Source: Macrolepiota albuminosa
Lineage: Eukaryota > Basidiomycota > Agaricomycetes > Agaricales > Agaricaceae
Reading direction: 5' to 3'
DNA: 64,000 nucleotides
Assembly (NCBI GenBank): GCA_027475525.1
Contig: JAMWFC010000114.1
Location: 372,001-436,000 of the forward strand
How positions within the stretch are numbered: the first letter of the stretch is position 1; every line of letters starts with the position of its first letter. The position numbers and the translations under genes are program-made. This document shows positions 1-11,208 of this stretch, in pieces. The notes under the pieces are model-generated. The model saw only the letters and a list, made by a program, of their open reading frames with translations, searched no databases and was not told the origin of the DNA.

Positions 1-1
1 C

Positions 2-262
2 TTCTTCACTGCTTGGACTACCAAATGAAATTTTGATACAAGTTCTCGATGTCATGAATCTACATGGCCGATTATACCTCAGTTTCACATGTTCTCAATT
101 GAGAAACATTGTGCATGTATTCAATGCTAAAAAAATTGACAATATCTTTAACAAAATAGGCTATAGCATGAAAAACATACTGAATATTCTCAATAAAACA
201 GGCAGTATATTATTGGGATCAGAGCACTCAACCCCAACATTTTCATTCTCAATAACTTAGAT
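2..262 (+). pseudogene. F-box domain remnant (partial at window edge)
   Basis: The frame opens at the window edge and reads LLGLPNEILIQVLDVM, then about 20 further residues that look like an F-box helix pair (a Leu-Pro start, then spaced Leu, Cys and Arg). F-box domains link substrates to SCF ubiquitin ligases. After about 80 residues the frame ends, and the next 400 bp hold only short pieces in shifting frames. I read it as the decayed N-terminus of an F-box gene; an intact F-box gene lies at 31003-32740. The upstream part is outside the window, so a surviving gene with introns cannot be excluded. Confidence 0.4.
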
Positions 263-1552
263 GTATTATGCCCATTCCACATGAGCAACATGGTTGTACC
301 GCTTTTGGCTGCCATTTGGCAACTCATTGCCATCCCAAGTCATCCCGACAACCTCTACAATGATCTGTCTAGTATTAAAAAAATTGTCACTCTTTGAGGA
401 GCGCAAATGTCAGCAAATGTCATTGTTTCAAAATTGAGGAACCCCTTGCTGCCACTCATCGGTTTCTATTCCTTCATTGTATATGATTACATGTCCACCA
501 GCAAGATCTACTGCACATATCCTGCATTAACATTTTCATACTATACCATCATAAACAAATGGGTGGTGTACAAGAGCAACTTCATGAAGGAGTTAAAAAA
601 ATATAATGAATGTGGCTATGATTGGGCTACAACATTAGGTAAATAGCCTGTGTTTGATGATTACAATGATGATGCCAACTGTGGTTGAGTGCGCTAAATG
701 TATATGCAGTACAACACTGTCTCTAGCACCTGGCATGCAGGGTTGTAAGGAGTCCCGGCAAGATCCTAGTGTGCTTGAGCAGATGTAGTAGAACAATGTG
801 CTAGATGATAGCATCTTGGATGCTACCTAGCAAATGGTAAGTGTCATAGTTTAAGCAAAAATATAGAGAAGAAGACAAATAGCACAGTGCAATGTGACTA
901 TAAGTGGCACCATAAATGACAAAAACAAAATAGACAAAGCTAGCACCAAACTTGGCGACAAAGTCAGGCAAAGCTAGCATGATTTGAACACTAAGTGTAA
1001 CTGAGTGCTCAAGAGGTTACAATTCATTGTTATGTACATGTGAAGTAGCTAGTTTTTATACTATGCGCTACTGTATTTCCAATCATAAGTCCATTTGCAG
1101 CGCTACCAATTAACGTCTCTCCTCATAGTTGTAGTTAATGGTAACCTGTAGCACATGTGTAACAGTGGCCAATGGCAACTCTAAAACTACTTAGAAATTG
1201 TACGAGTCTGCTCACTTTTTCATGTAATTTGATTGGTCAGGCCATTTTGGGGTATGGTCAGAAAATCCTCGACAGATGCTGTGAGTGCTAATCCCAGCAC
1301 TAAACATTGTACCATCTTTTGATAGATTTAAATGTTGGGTCTGCGTGTATCCTGTCTTGTTGTCATTAATTTCTTTAGACTTCTAATTGAGGTGCCTCAG
1401 TGATTGACAGCACCAACTTTTAACCCCTTTTGGTATTGATCAGGGTTTGGTCAGAGTCAACTTCCCACCATCATGCTAGCACTATGAGTTCTGAGCCTCC
1501 TCGGTCCTTGAAGTAGATGAATGGAGTGTGTTGAAAGACTGGTAACTGGTGA
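263..1552. other. AT-rich, CpG-poor intergenic or decayed sequence
   Basis: No convincing gene is visible. A 79-codon frame at 407-646 has no recognisable motif. The stretch is AT-rich with few CG dinucleotides, like the transposon debris at the other end of the window, and probably follows on from the decayed F-box copy. Confidence 0.5.
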
Positions 1553-1557
1553 TTAGG
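1553..1557. repeat. Target-site duplication TTAGG, left copy
   Basis: TTAGG directly abuts the outer edge of the left LTR. The same 5 bp abuts the outer edge of the right LTR at 29588-29592. A 5-bp duplication is typical of Ty3-type integration and shows that the two LTRs belong to one insertion despite being 28 kb apart. Confidence 0.85.
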
Positions 1558-1725
1558 TGAAACAAAGTCAAGTATGGTTTAGCCTTACAGTCACACTACA
1601 GAACCAGATCAATAATTCGATTCTAGTACTACGACATATGACAGTAAAATTGGCTGTCTTATGTAAGGCAGCCAGCATGTATGTACAGTAATAATAATTA
1701 ATTAACTAGACAATAATATGTTACA
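1558..1725 (-). repeat. 3' LTR of the Ty3 element
   Basis: On the minus strand it begins TGTAACATATTATTG and ends CTTTGTTTCA, matching 29406-29587 except for transitions at about three positions and a 14-bp AT-rich indel. The short length and TG...CA ends fit a Ty3-type LTR. Confidence 0.9.
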
Positions 1726-1738
1726 TGCCCCCCTTTGA
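1726..1738 (-). other. Polypurine tract of the Ty3 element
   Basis: On the minus strand AAAGGGGGG lies directly upstream of the 3' LTR, separated from it by CA. This is the expected position and composition of the plus-strand primer. Confidence 0.75.
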
Positions 1739-1915
1739 GACTGGTAATCAGTCTCGATGCAAGGAGGGACAATTTGTCCATGTCTCTAAGTAGGTCAATG
1801 TGGAGGCACTCTGGTCCTCCACGGCTCGAAAAATGTCCAGGTCATCTGTCAAAAAATACAACGCCGACGTTAACCGACAGTATGAATTGAAAAAGAGATG
1901 AGCTGCCTACGATAA

Positions 1916-4069
1916 TTATGCAGACGGCGGACACAACAACTTGCGGACTGTATTGATCCTCATCTCATTGTTGGTGTTAACCAAGGATGATGAGGCGACA
2001 GGGCCCAACGATGTTGAGGCTGTAGGAGCCTGAACTGACGTTGAGGGTTGAGACGGAGAGGGGGGATATGGCCCGTGTCGAGAACGGCGTTGCCATAAAT
2101 CTCGACGGTTGGGGTTCATCCCCACCGGATAATACAGTCCACTTTCAAGGTACTCATGACCTTGATCGGATTCGTGGGCGAGTAGCGCGTGGAGACGAAT
2201 CATATCATCGTCCGTAGGCAGTCGCCAATCGTCCCACCGTGTGATGGCTGGGGGCTCTCCATAGATGTCCAGTCAACGATGGCGTTCATCATCAACCTCG
2301 CAGAACTGGTCAATGGAGGCTGTGGCCGCAAGGAATTGGTTTTTGAGGTAGACCACGCCAAAGGTATAGGCGTGGTCCACCCACTCGAGAGGTACGCAGT
2401 TGGCTATCATAGCCCGTAGCACATCAGCATTGGTGATGTTGATGGCATTAGCCGTGTCGAAGTATGGAGGTCGGAACTGGACGTCAGTCCAGCTCATGGG
2501 TACGAATGGATTGCTGGGGTTGGCGGCGTCGTAATCCGCGACCGCCTCACGATACAGCCCAGGACGCACGAGAATCAAGGCTAACAGCCTTGCAAAGCGT
2601 CCCTGAGCTCTTCCCAAAGGGGACAGTCCACACGTCTGGGCATGGCCCAGTAGAGTATGCCAGTGAATATGATAAGCTTGATCCACTGCGATGCCGTATA
2701 CCGAATTCATCATCCCTGGTCGACAGAAGTAGAGAACGTTCTGCGCCAGCTTGTCCAGATCAAAGGTGAAACGTACACCTTCGGAGTCAAACCCGGAAAG
2801 CGTAAAAAACAGTCTTCCGGCTTGGTCCTTCCATCGCAGGTATCCGTCTGGGGTTGGCATGACCGCGATGTTCATGTGATGGGATGATAAATCTAGAGGG
2901 GGCGAAATGTGCTCATACTCTGATGAACACACCAGAGCCATTGTCCTATCCCTCACCGATGTATAATAATTAATACTGATGCGCTGAAACTCGCGCAACA
3001 GATAGTAAGCCTCAGTGCGTAGAGACACTGACGTGAACTTGTTCTGCGAAAGCTCATAAAGCTTTCGCAACTGCTGGGGATTCATCGGGAATCCCCTCGG
3101 CACCACTCGGTTCAACTCCTTCGAGGTATGGTAATACCTCTCTCCCTTTTCTTCCTCATGCGTTTTCGTGGCTATGGCTTCATCGCTCACGAATACCGTA
3201 TTAGTGAGCCGGGAGTAATAGAAATGGCAGTCAAATACCCTGCCATAGAACCAGTTGGACCGCTCCACCGATGTCCCGCTGACAAACACCCTGAGGCCAT
3301 CAGAAATACGGCCTGTGGCCTGCTCCTCACGGTCTTTATCGACCTTTGCCTGCCGTGCAGCCTCATGCTTCCTTCGAGCCTCCTTCTTGCGTTTCTTGTC
3401 TAAACGCACTCAGCGTTTAGCGGGGGTTTCTCCTTCCGAGGGGGTCTCATCTGATGACTCCCCATAATCACTTCCGTCGCTCGGTTCATTCAGACCGAGG
3501 AGTCGCCCTTCAACTTCGGCGTCCGTCCTCGTGTCCTTTATGGGGACCGCAGACGCATACGCCCTCAGTGGTGCCTCGAACTGCACCACTGCTCCAAACC
3601 ACATCACCACTCTGTCTGCTCCTCGCGAGACATCTGCCCCAAACTCCACTTCCGACAGGACCACCTCATCCTGCTGCTTCGCCCCTAACTGCTGGGAAGG
3701 CGCATGTGTTGACAAGGACAGTCCTCGTAAACTATTGTCAACCTCCACAAGCTCGTCATACAACTCGGCCAGGCTTGGAGTGAGTTCTCCAGATTCCCGC
3801 ACCCCAACTTCTGGTACTGCATCACGCGCTCTGAGGTGTTTTGCCTCAGGTTGCTCCTCCGACGAAGATGGACACTTCCTCATAGCGTTTGTAAACATTT
3901 TAATCGTATTGTCGTTACGCTGCTGCAGCATAACGATCTCATCAAGTAGACCCGTAATCACCACCTGAGCCACCGGATCCGCCAAAAACGCGGACTCCGG
4001 TGGCACTCGCTGGCCGGCAGATATGAGGCGTCTCCAGACCGCCTCTGCCTGAGGGTCCAACACCTCCAA
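1916..4069 (-). pseudogene. Extra ORF downstream of Ty3 pol, broken by two TGA stops
   Basis: One reading frame of about 718 codons continues through two in-frame TGA codons, near 3410 (PAKR-stop-VRLDKK) and 2273 (DERHR-stop-LDIYG). Both probably derive from CGA. The N-terminal part starts MEVLDPQAEAVWRRL and is acidic and Ser-rich. The middle has a Lys/Arg/Glu-rich helix (KKRKKEARRKHEAARQ). The C-terminal 350 residues look globular, with aromatic runs such as FDCHFYYSRL and WVDHAYTFGVVYLKN. No protease, RT, integrase or envelope signature is visible, and no signal peptide or membrane segment. It lies between integrase and the 3' LTR, where env or accessory genes sit in other retroelements. 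I recall similar unnamed ORFs in mushroom genomes but cannot confirm the family. Confidence 0.6.
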
Positions 4070-4867
4070 CGGCGTCCCAATCTCCTTTCCCTTCCCTTTC
4101 TCTGCGTAAAATAAGCGCTGCAGAGATGGTGCACGATGAGGTGACGGAGATGCTTGACAGGGCGGTGTTCGAGGTCGGGGTTGACCTCAAGTCTGAGTCC
4201 TCGCTGACGGTTCATCCCGTCTGCACCCTACTACATCCTGAGGCCCGCCTACTTGTGCCCCGGTACTCCTCGGAGGTGATCGCCTCCGGTCTCTTCTATA
4301 CGTGTCTCGCAGGGGCGGCGTCCTCTCCCGTTGTCGTCGAGGTTGCACCACCTCGCTCTTCCCTCGCTGCTGACACCTCGCATCGTCGTCTACGTTCATG
4401 GGTGCTACCTGTGGCGCAGTTAGTGCTTTCTAATCCGAAAGGAGTGTACTTGCACTCTGGGTCTGCTGCATCGGCATTGGCATACCCCACATCACCTGTC
4501 CTCCCATCTGCTGTCCAGGGCCAGCTGGTCCTGGGAAGTATGGCATCTGGAAAAACAGCGGGTAAAACTGCGGAGGTTGTCCAAATTGGGCTGGATTCTG
4601 CCCAAACTGGGACACCACTGGATACGACGCCACAGTCGGCGTCGTTACAGGCTGCTGCCAAATTGGGCTGGATTCTGCCCAAACTGGGACACCACTGGAT
4701 ACGACGCCACAGTCGGCGTCGTTACAGGCTGCTGGAGTTTTGCTGGGGGCGATCCCCCCCTCCTCCAGAACCCTGTGGGTTCTGAGGCTGCTGCTCACTG
4801 GTCGTACGCTGGTAAGGGTACGACATGGTATTACAAAAAACACCGACGTGTCAGTGGGAAAAAACAC
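4070..4867 (-). pseudogene. Pro/Gln-rich N-terminal region of the extra Ty3 ORF (frameshifted)
   Basis: The minus frame at 4430-4867 encodes a Pro/Gln/Met-rich stretch (for example PGPAGPGQQMGGQVMWGMPM), like the low-complexity start of an accessory or Gag-like protein. It does not join cleanly to the frame beginning at 4069. A tandem 77-bp duplication at 4581-4734 breaks the frame, as 77 is not a multiple of three. It is probably the 5' part of the same dead ORF. Confidence 0.35.
4581..4734. repeat. Tandem duplication, 2 x 77 bp
   Basis: The 77 bp at 4581-4657 are repeated at 4658-4734 with no difference that I can see. The duplication lies in the Pro/Gln-rich part of the Ty3 accessory ORF and shifts its frame, so it arose after or during loss of function. 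Confidence 0.85.
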
Positions 4868-5057
4868 ATTAAATTCCCCATCATCAGGTTACATAACCTG
4901 ATCTGACCCTCTCCTCCGCATCACAATCCGCGTTATCTCATCAGATAGATCAACTTCCATCTTATCTATCCGGGCAACTTGTGATCCGATTAGGATCAGA
5001 TACTCGGTCGATCCGAGATCCGACCAATCTGGCCTTCATCTTATCACTGCCATCAAT

Positions 5058-5724
5058 CTAAGCACGTGAGCGCTTAGCAAGCTGATTTGGGCGCTTCATG
5101 CCCTGCAGTTCTAAGTACCGATCCAATGCTGCCAACTTGGCACATGTGTGATACGACTCCCATGTCGTATCACCCACACTCCATCGTACCTCGAATTCGA
5201 GGTGCGTTTCTCCCTGCCACCGATGGCCCAGAATATCCTCGATGAACCATTCCTGTTTGTCACCGGCACCAAAATCGTATGGCTCGGGTGTCACTCAATT
5301 AGGGAACATAGCATCATCGCTTGCATTATATTGCCTAAGTAATGATACATGGAACTTAGGCACAATCCGACGTGCTTGCAGAGCTGCAGGCAGCTCCAGA
5401 ACATAGTTCGATGTGCTTGGTTCCGCGACCAAGACTTTGTATGGTCCAATGAATTTTGGACACAACTTCCTCGCCCTTCCTTTCGGAAGATTCAAGTTTT
5501 CCGTCGACAGATATACTAACGTCCCAGGCATTAGCTCTGGTTCCTCACTCCGCCTATCATTTGCATGGCGTGCCTGTATAACACGTGCGGCAATGATAGC
5601 ATCATGTGCATTGGCTAGGTTCTCCAATGCTTGCCGTGCAAAGTCCTTCACCCCCTTGTGAACGACTCCGTCCGTCCTTATCTCGCGCAGCATGGAGGGC
5701 AGGTACCCTCCATTGAGCCACATA
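5058..5724 (-). pseudogene. Ty3 integrase C-terminus and chromodomain (downstream part of split pol)
   Basis: From the KDZ boundary the frame reads LNGGYLPSMLREI, continues through the integrase C-terminal domain with a GPY-like segment (KFIGPYKVL, then VPKFHVSLLRQY), meets one in-frame TGA near 5295, and continues as a chromodomain (EWFIEDILGHRW, FEVRWSVGDTTWESY). Chromodomains direct integration to marked chromatin in chromoviruses. The upstream part of integrase is at 22633-23012, and LN is shared at the junction. The ORF that extends from here into the KDZ terminal repeat, to 5912, is chimeric and not a real protein. Confidence 0.88.
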
Positions 5725-6352
5725 GAGACATCACAACGGTACGTGTCATACGTTGTACGGGAGCCCGCTTTGTGCCGTACCATACGTGTCCAGCGGAGTC
5801 CGCTACACTGGAGCGGAGAGCAGTCCCCACAGTGCCGTAGAATACAGAGCCGCGGACGTGTCACAATGTGCTGTATGACACGGTCCAGTGGATCGATAAA
5901 AGGCGGGCACACACATGCGCATGCAGGCCCGGCGGATGCCAGCGGACACTAGCGGACGTCAATGTGCGTCAGCGGCCGCCGGCGGGCATCAGCACACGAG
6001 TGAAAACCTCCTCCATTGGCGGACTTCATGGCATGAATAAACCCTCCTCGAGGTTCCCCATTTCCCTCCCCTCTCCATTCCTCCCCGCAATAACTCGAGG
6101 CTGCGCGTCTCCCCTTCCATCCTTTTCCCACCCCCGACGCCAGCGTACGTCCACGAAAGGGCCCTGAAAATCTACGCAGGCCTACGCAAGCCACCAGCGG
6201 ACATGGATGCAGACGTACGTCGACGGACTCAAACCTACGCGGGCCCTGCCAGGCCTGCGCAGGACACCAGCGGACATCCACAGAGGCCTACGCAGGTCCA
6301 CGGGGTCTGGTTGGACCAAGAAAAAAGGTAACGTCGACTTGCCCGTCGTATG

Positions 6353-6430
6353 CCTGTGGGGGGGAATCAAACCCCCGGCCTTGGGAAAGCCTCCAGCAAC
6401 GGAACGCACATTTAACCGTTGCACCACAGG
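6353..6430 (-). other. tRNA-like module 1, left TIR copy
   Basis: On the minus strand a 7-bp acceptor stem (CCTGTGG with CCACAGG) encloses A box TGGTGCAACGG, a longer variable region, and a perfect 5-bp T-stem (GGGGG with CCCCC) carrying B box GGTTCGATTCC. A 6-T run follows at 6321-6326. The anticodon stem is weak, so decoding function is doubtful. Confidence 0.75.
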
Positions 6431-6574
6431 TCCGTTACTAACGGATAGATTCAAAGGTCGGATAACACAATGAACGGACGCCCACCTACGTTTCCGCAGG
6501 TTCCCGTATGGATTTTTTGAGGTGGAAGGGGGGTGGCATACCTCCCAAAAGAGTTTTCGTGGCCTGAAAGGGGC

Positions 6575-6790
6575 GTTGGCATCAGCAGCCATCAGCTGGC
6601 CATCAGCTGGCCATCAGCTGGCATCCGTCGGAGTTCGCCGGCAGCCGTCGTGACCCGCTGGCATCCGTCGGCATCCGTTGGCATCCGTCGTGCATCCGTC
6701 GGCATCCGCCGGATATCCGCTGATATCCGTCGGAATCCACGGGAATCCGTCGGCAACCCCCGGCATCGTCCGGCATCAGGGCGGGAGAGA
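6575..6790. repeat. Subterminal GGCATCCGTC-type short repeats, left
   Basis: GGCATCCGTC and close variants recur at intervals of 10 to 20 bp, preceded by three CATCAGCTGGC units. Such dense subterminal motifs are usually transposase-binding sites in large DNA transposons. The right TIR holds the inverse copy at about 21575-21785. Confidence 0.7.
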
Positions 6791-7166
6791 AGGAAACGGG
6801 GTGCGTGGGTGTCCGCCGCATGGGGTGGCGTCTCGGAGAGCGTGGGGGGTGGCGGAAGAGGGATGGGGGTGGGGAGAAAGAGGGGGAAGGGGGAAGGGGA
6901 GGAGCGTGGGTGTCCGCTGGTACCCCAGCGGACGTAGCAGACGTCGGACGTCAGGTCAGGGGGGAGGAGGGAAGCGGGGTGCATGTGGTGGACGGGGGTG
7001 GCGTGTGAGGTAGTGTGGGGAGTGGAGAGGATGGCACTGGGGAGAAAGAGGGGGAAGGGCGGAAGAGGGTGCGTGAGTGTCCGCTGTCTGCTGGCATGCC
7101 AGCGGACGGTAGCAGACGGTAGCTGACGTCGGCATGTGAGCCAGCTGATGTCAGCGGTGCAACCAG

Positions 7167-7243
7167 TCCCAGTGGTGCAGTGGAATATTCATTTATTGAT
7201 ATTCAATATTGTGTACAGTGGTGGGTTCTACTCCTACTTCACC
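7167..7243 (+). other. tRNA-like module 2, left TIR copy
   Basis: It has A box TGGTGCAGTGG and a B-box-like GGTTCTACTCC (one change from consensus) with a paired T-stem GTGGG/CCTAC. Two AATATT words lie where the anticodon stem should be, and a 5-T run follows at 7265-7269. An acceptor stem is not evident. Confidence 0.6.
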
Positions 7244-7623
7244 TTAACAGGGACTAATGCTGTGTTTTTATATGGGTGCATTTTTGCTCTACATATACAT
7301 CGCACTGACCTGGAGTATGCGCCTGTGGTAGTGGATCTGACCAAAACTCTAGGAATTACTGAAACGAGAAAGGATGGGGGAGTTGACACATGAGATCGTT
7401 CCAGTTCACATGACAAGTGACGATACACTAGGGCTGACTACCTTTTTTACAAAGGCCAGCACAAAGGTAGCCCGCCACAGTGTAATATCAACTGGTCATG
7501 AGCACTGGAATGACCACATGCGTCGACTCGTCCATCTTATCCCGCTGCAGAAATCTCTGGAGTTTTCAACGGATCAAATTCATGACGCTAGCGGACGTCA
7601 GCGGCCTGCTGCTATTATATAAT

Positions 7624-7704
7624 GTGAACTAGTGGGAGTCGAACCCACTTCTTGTGCACAATATGAAACATCAATTGATGAATATTCCATTGTACCACAG
7701 GCGC
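7624..7704 (-). other. tRNA-like module 3, left TIR copy
   Basis: The minus strand has A box TGGTACAATGG, B box GGTTCGACTCC and a perfect T-stem GTGGG/CCCAC. The region where an anticodon arm would lie is AT-rich and contains an AATATT word. The acceptor halves do not pair well. Confidence 0.65.
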
Positions 7705-7865
7705 TTGCTACAAGTCAGGACGGTGTTCATGTAGTGCACAAACGGACCCATACAGAATTTGAACGGATAGAGATTTTACTGCAACTGGTGCATATGTATT
7801 GAATTGACAATATTAGACTGATATTTATTTACACCATAGAAGTATACAGGAAAGAGGAAAAGTAC

Positions 7866-7905
7866 AGCGGTGGGTTCTACTCCCTCTACTCCACCTTAAT
7901 GGGGT
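7866..7905 (+). other. Partial tRNA-like module (B-box half only)
   Basis: GGTGGGTTCTACTCC resembles the T-arm of module 2, but no A box precedes it. It lies just inside the left TIR and is probably a truncated copy. Confidence 0.4.
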
Positions 7906-8210
7906 CTAATAGTGACAATGGAATATTGAGGGGCGGGTTGGACTCCTGCTAGTGACAAATATTTTAATAGGGCCTGTAAGCCCTAATAAAATATCCGTTC
8001 ATCACTCGCTAGCATCATCAAGTTGATCCGTTAAAAACGCTAGAAATTACTGAAGCGGGTATGGGTTGGCCGAAGTTGCGCATAGTCACGAGATCTGGAA
8101 TGACCACATGTGCAAAGACGATCAACCCATGCCACTGCAGAAATCTCTGGAGTTTTAAACGGATCACATTAATGATGCTAGCGGACATCAGCGGCCTGCT
8201 GCTCTAATAT

Positions 8211-8289
8211 GCACTAGCAGGAGTCGAACCCACCTCTTGTGCACAATATGAAATATCAATTTATCAATATTCCATTGTACCACAGGCGC
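8211..8289 (-). other. tRNA-like module 5
   Basis: This is a close relative of module 3 on the minus strand, with A box TGGTACAATGG and B box GGTTCGACTCC. It lies inside the left TIR, so it is single-copy relative to the TIR symmetry. Confidence 0.6.
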
Positions 8290-8321
8290 TTACTTAGAAG
8301 GGGGTCAAACCTGCCTGTCAG

Positions 8322-8397
8322 TGGCCTATGGTAGTTGATCTGACCCACTCAATTTTCAGTATTGTGTGGAGTGGCAGGTTCGACTCCCCTAGTCCAG
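8322..8397 (+). other. tRNA-like module 6 (degenerate)
   Basis: B box GGTTCGACTCC is intact, the A box is degraded (TGGTAGTTGAT), and a 5-T run follows at 8435-8439. Confidence 0.45.
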
Positions 8398-8488
8398 ACT
8401 TCCCTAGTCCACCATAATGACGTATAATGGTGTCTTTTTATACTGCTGCATTTCTGCACTAGATGTAAACTGTACTAATTTTTGGTAA

Positions 8489-8570
8489 GGACCTGTGGTC
8501 GAATGGAATATTGATACATTGATATTTAATATTGTGCACAAGAGCCGGGTTCGAATCCCACTCGTGCACA
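8489..8570 (+). other. tRNA-like module 7
   Basis: A box TGGTCGAATGG and B box GGTTCGAATCC both match the consensus. Between them AATATT words frame an AT-rich loop. A short T-run (TTTT) lies about 25 bp downstream. Confidence 0.6.
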
Positions 8571-8627
8571 TCATTAGACATGACATAACTTTGTTTTACT
8601 AATTGTTATTTACGTCTATATTCTTTC

Positions 8628-8939
8628 TACTGCCCAATTCGAGGGTTCGAGTCCCCCTTGTGTAATCGTTGAAGAGTGTGTTGTTTTTTGCGTTCATGAG
8701 AGTGGCATAACGGAACAAAACAATGGGACGGTTAATCTTAGTGGACCTGAGTCCTGTCCAAACTAATTGAAATGTCTGTAGTATACTGCCCAATTCGAGG
8801 GTTCGAGTCCCCCTTGTGTAATCGTTGAAGAGTGTGTTGTTTTTTGCATTCATGAGAGTGGCATAACGGAACAAAACAATGGGACGGTTAATCTTAGTGG
8901 ACCTGAGTCCTGTCCAAACTAATTGAAATGTCTGTAGTA
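8628..8939 (+). repeat. Tandem duplication, 2 x 156 bp, each with a tRNA T-arm
   Basis: The 156 bp at 8628-8783 recur at 8784-8939 with at most a base or two changed. Each unit starts with a T-arm carrying B box GGTTCGAGTCC but no A box, followed by a 6-T run (8684-8689 and 8840-8845). These look like 5'-truncated tRNA-like modules. Confidence 0.8.
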
Positions 8940-9165
8940 AAGTGCTGTAGCCTAGTACACAATACTAGAGTGATATTTATGTATAATCCACAGAATGTCC
9001 TGTGGTCTAGCAGAATATTGTCAGTTTATGTTCCTTCTAGTGCACAACTGGAGGTAACGGATCAAACGGATTTATAATGGATTCGTCAGCGGCACAACGG
9101 GACGGTTAATCTTGACGAAAAATAACCAACGGAAAAGCCAAGAATTATAGTAACTAAGGATTAAA

Positions 9166-11208
9166 TTACTCGTCCGATGTGTATTCCTCCTCTTCATTAG
9201 ATTCATGTAATGTGTCTGAATAGAACAAATCCTCATCAAGCAGGTAGTCTGCTGTCAAAAATGCAAAGTCGTCCGGTGTATATGGCCCTTGAGGTCTGGG
9301 AAGTGTGATGTCTTCATAGTTTGCTATCAGGCCTGACGATGAAGATGGTGAGGGTGACTCTGACATATCAACAGACACATCATCAGTACGACCAGCTTGA
9401 TTGAAAGGGCCAATGGGCCTACATCGACCATGTTTTGCTCTAGCGCGAAATTCTTGTTCTGTTGAAATAAATTAACTATGATTACCAGTGCCAAATTATA
9501 CTCACGTTGTTGATACAATTCGTTAATTCTTCTCTGATCCTCACGTCGAGTCATACGTGTCTCATATTCCTCCCACTCCTGGACATTGTTACCAGTAGGT
9601 AGGGTTGGAGAAGGAGATTGTTGGAAGGGGGAAGATGGGATTTGAAGAGCCGTTACATCAAAAAGCGGTGGAAGATTTTGTTCGTCATCGGCTGCCATGC
9701 CTCCATCCGTCTCTTCTGCCGTCACAAGAAATAGCGGCGGAAGGTTTTCTTCGTCCTCGGTCGCCATACGTCCGCCGCTCCGGACTTCCGTTTGTCCGCC
9801 GTCACCGGCCGCCACGGTCTCCACGTCCATCTCCTCTTCCGCAGGAATGAACAAAGGGGGCAAATCATTGTCTTCGGTCTCCTCTTCCGCAGGAATGAAC
9901 AAAGGAGGCAAAGAATCCTCTTCCATCTCCTCTTGCGCAGGAATGAACAAAGGCGGCAAAGATTCGTCTTCCGTCTCCTCTTCCGCAGGAATGAACAAAG
10001 GCGGCAAAGATTCGTCTTCCGTCTCCTCTTCCGCAGGAATGAACAAAGGAGGGATACCCTCTAAGTCAGGGTCACTAATGGATGGATTAGGGATATCCAC
10101 CTGGTCGTCGTCAGTTTCCCCCAGCTCCCTGAATGTCCCACGGACATGAGCTGCTGGGGCGGAAGGAAGTTGGGATGCCGGTTGAACCACAACGCGAGAG
10201 TTTTCCATTGTAGGGCCATACACCAGTCCAGGTTTACTCTGACTGTAGAGGTGGTGGAATGGATGTTGTGCGTTCGAGGGTTCGATATGTGTCAAGGATG
10301 GCCATTGGGAGAGTCGACATCAGGGAGAGTGGTAGGATGCGCCATGGAGAGGCAGTCTTGAGGATCAGGCTGCTCACCATCAATACTGTTGGTATGGGAC
10401 TCGATGCCTGTCAATTGGCCCGTCCGAGCAGGATCCACGGACCTGGCAACGGAACTGACAACGGAAGCAGCAACGGACTTGCTGCCAGCAAACAGGCGGA
10501 TCATATCGTTGGCCGTTGGCACATGTTCCGTCCTATCCAGCGACCGCCACTTGTCTAGGGCTAGAAGCGTCCGCTGGTGGCCCCTGGTGGATCCGCTACC
10601 TGCAAACACACGGAGCAAATCGTCTGGTGCTGGGACGGACACCAATCCATCGGATGGCAATGTCATGGGCGGCCGGCGGTTGCATGCCAAGAAGCTTTCA
10701 AGAGAGTGGAAGCCTTGCTGATGTACGAGAAGGCAATGCTCCAGCGTTTCATTGCTTAAGACCTGAACATCCTCTCGGCCAATGTGGTTCCACCAATCAC
10801 AGCCATACAGATTTCTAATAAGACCTTGACGGCCATCAACAAACTCCAGGATCTCTGTGGGCAAAGTTTGCTGATTTTGGAGAGGGAAAAATCGGCTCAT
10901 GCTTTTGATAATGTCTGGGACATTGCAGACCACATTATTCAGTGATGCAGCCCCCAGATATGACAATACAAAGTTCTATGGCACACAGTCAGATCCTAAT
11001 ATATTTACACATTTTGAAGTCATCTTACCAACTCCTTGTCTAGATGCTGGATAATCCATGCCTCTTCCGCTTCAAGACTTGGTGCAAGATTGCCAAATAT
11101 GGAAAGTGCTGCAATGAGGCGTGACTCGATGTAGTCAACAACCTCTTGCAAATTTTCTAGTACAGTAGCTTGGGACATGACATTGTGTGGTACAGAGGTA
11201 GACGCCAT
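9166..11208 (-). CDS. KDZ-element gene of unknown function with LPPLFIPAEEE repeats
   Basis: The start is ATG at 11208 (MASTSVPHNVM). Exon 1 ends before GTAAGA near 11028, and exon 2 resumes in frame after CATAG near 10980 (NFVLSYLGAAS). A further splice joins the frame ending at 10292 to the one covering 10240-9506. The last intron (GTGAGT...CAACAG) gives EQEFRARAKHGR and leads to the stop at 9166. The product is about 590 residues: an N-terminal helical part, then about seven acidic repeats of the type LPPLFIPAEEETEDES, a Arg/Glu-rich helix, and an acidic C-terminus (ESNEEEEYTSDE). No enzymatic motif is seen. The acidic repeats suggest a protein-interaction or transactivation region (inference). 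The exact junction near 10240-10440 is not settled. Confidence 0.6.

Larger units (their letters stand above)
5729..7861 (+). repeat. Left terminal inverted repeat of the KDZ element
   Basis: This 2133-bp repeat is the inverse of 20490-22630, with a few substitutions and small indels. The outer 1.3 kb is GC-rich and full of AGCGGAC and GGCATCCGTC words; the inner 0.8 kb is AT-richer. It holds three full tRNA-like modules (6353-6430, 7167-7243, 7624-7704). Confidence 0.9.

Noticed and set aside
5295..5912. A 205-residue minus ORF reading MCPPFIDPLDRVIQ at its start
   Set aside because: It is a chimera of KDZ TIR sequence and Ty3 integrase; only the part below 5724 is real retroelement coding sequence.
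6353..6430. Calling module 1 a functional tRNA gene
   Set aside because: Acceptor and T-stems are perfect, but the anticodon stem is weak and the loop is not of normal length. I call it tRNA-like only.
6182..7013. Many ORFs on both strands of the left TIR, with mirror copies on the right
   Set aside because: The GC-rich repeat TIR lacks stops by composition. The frames are repeats of GGCATCCGTC-type words without domain features.
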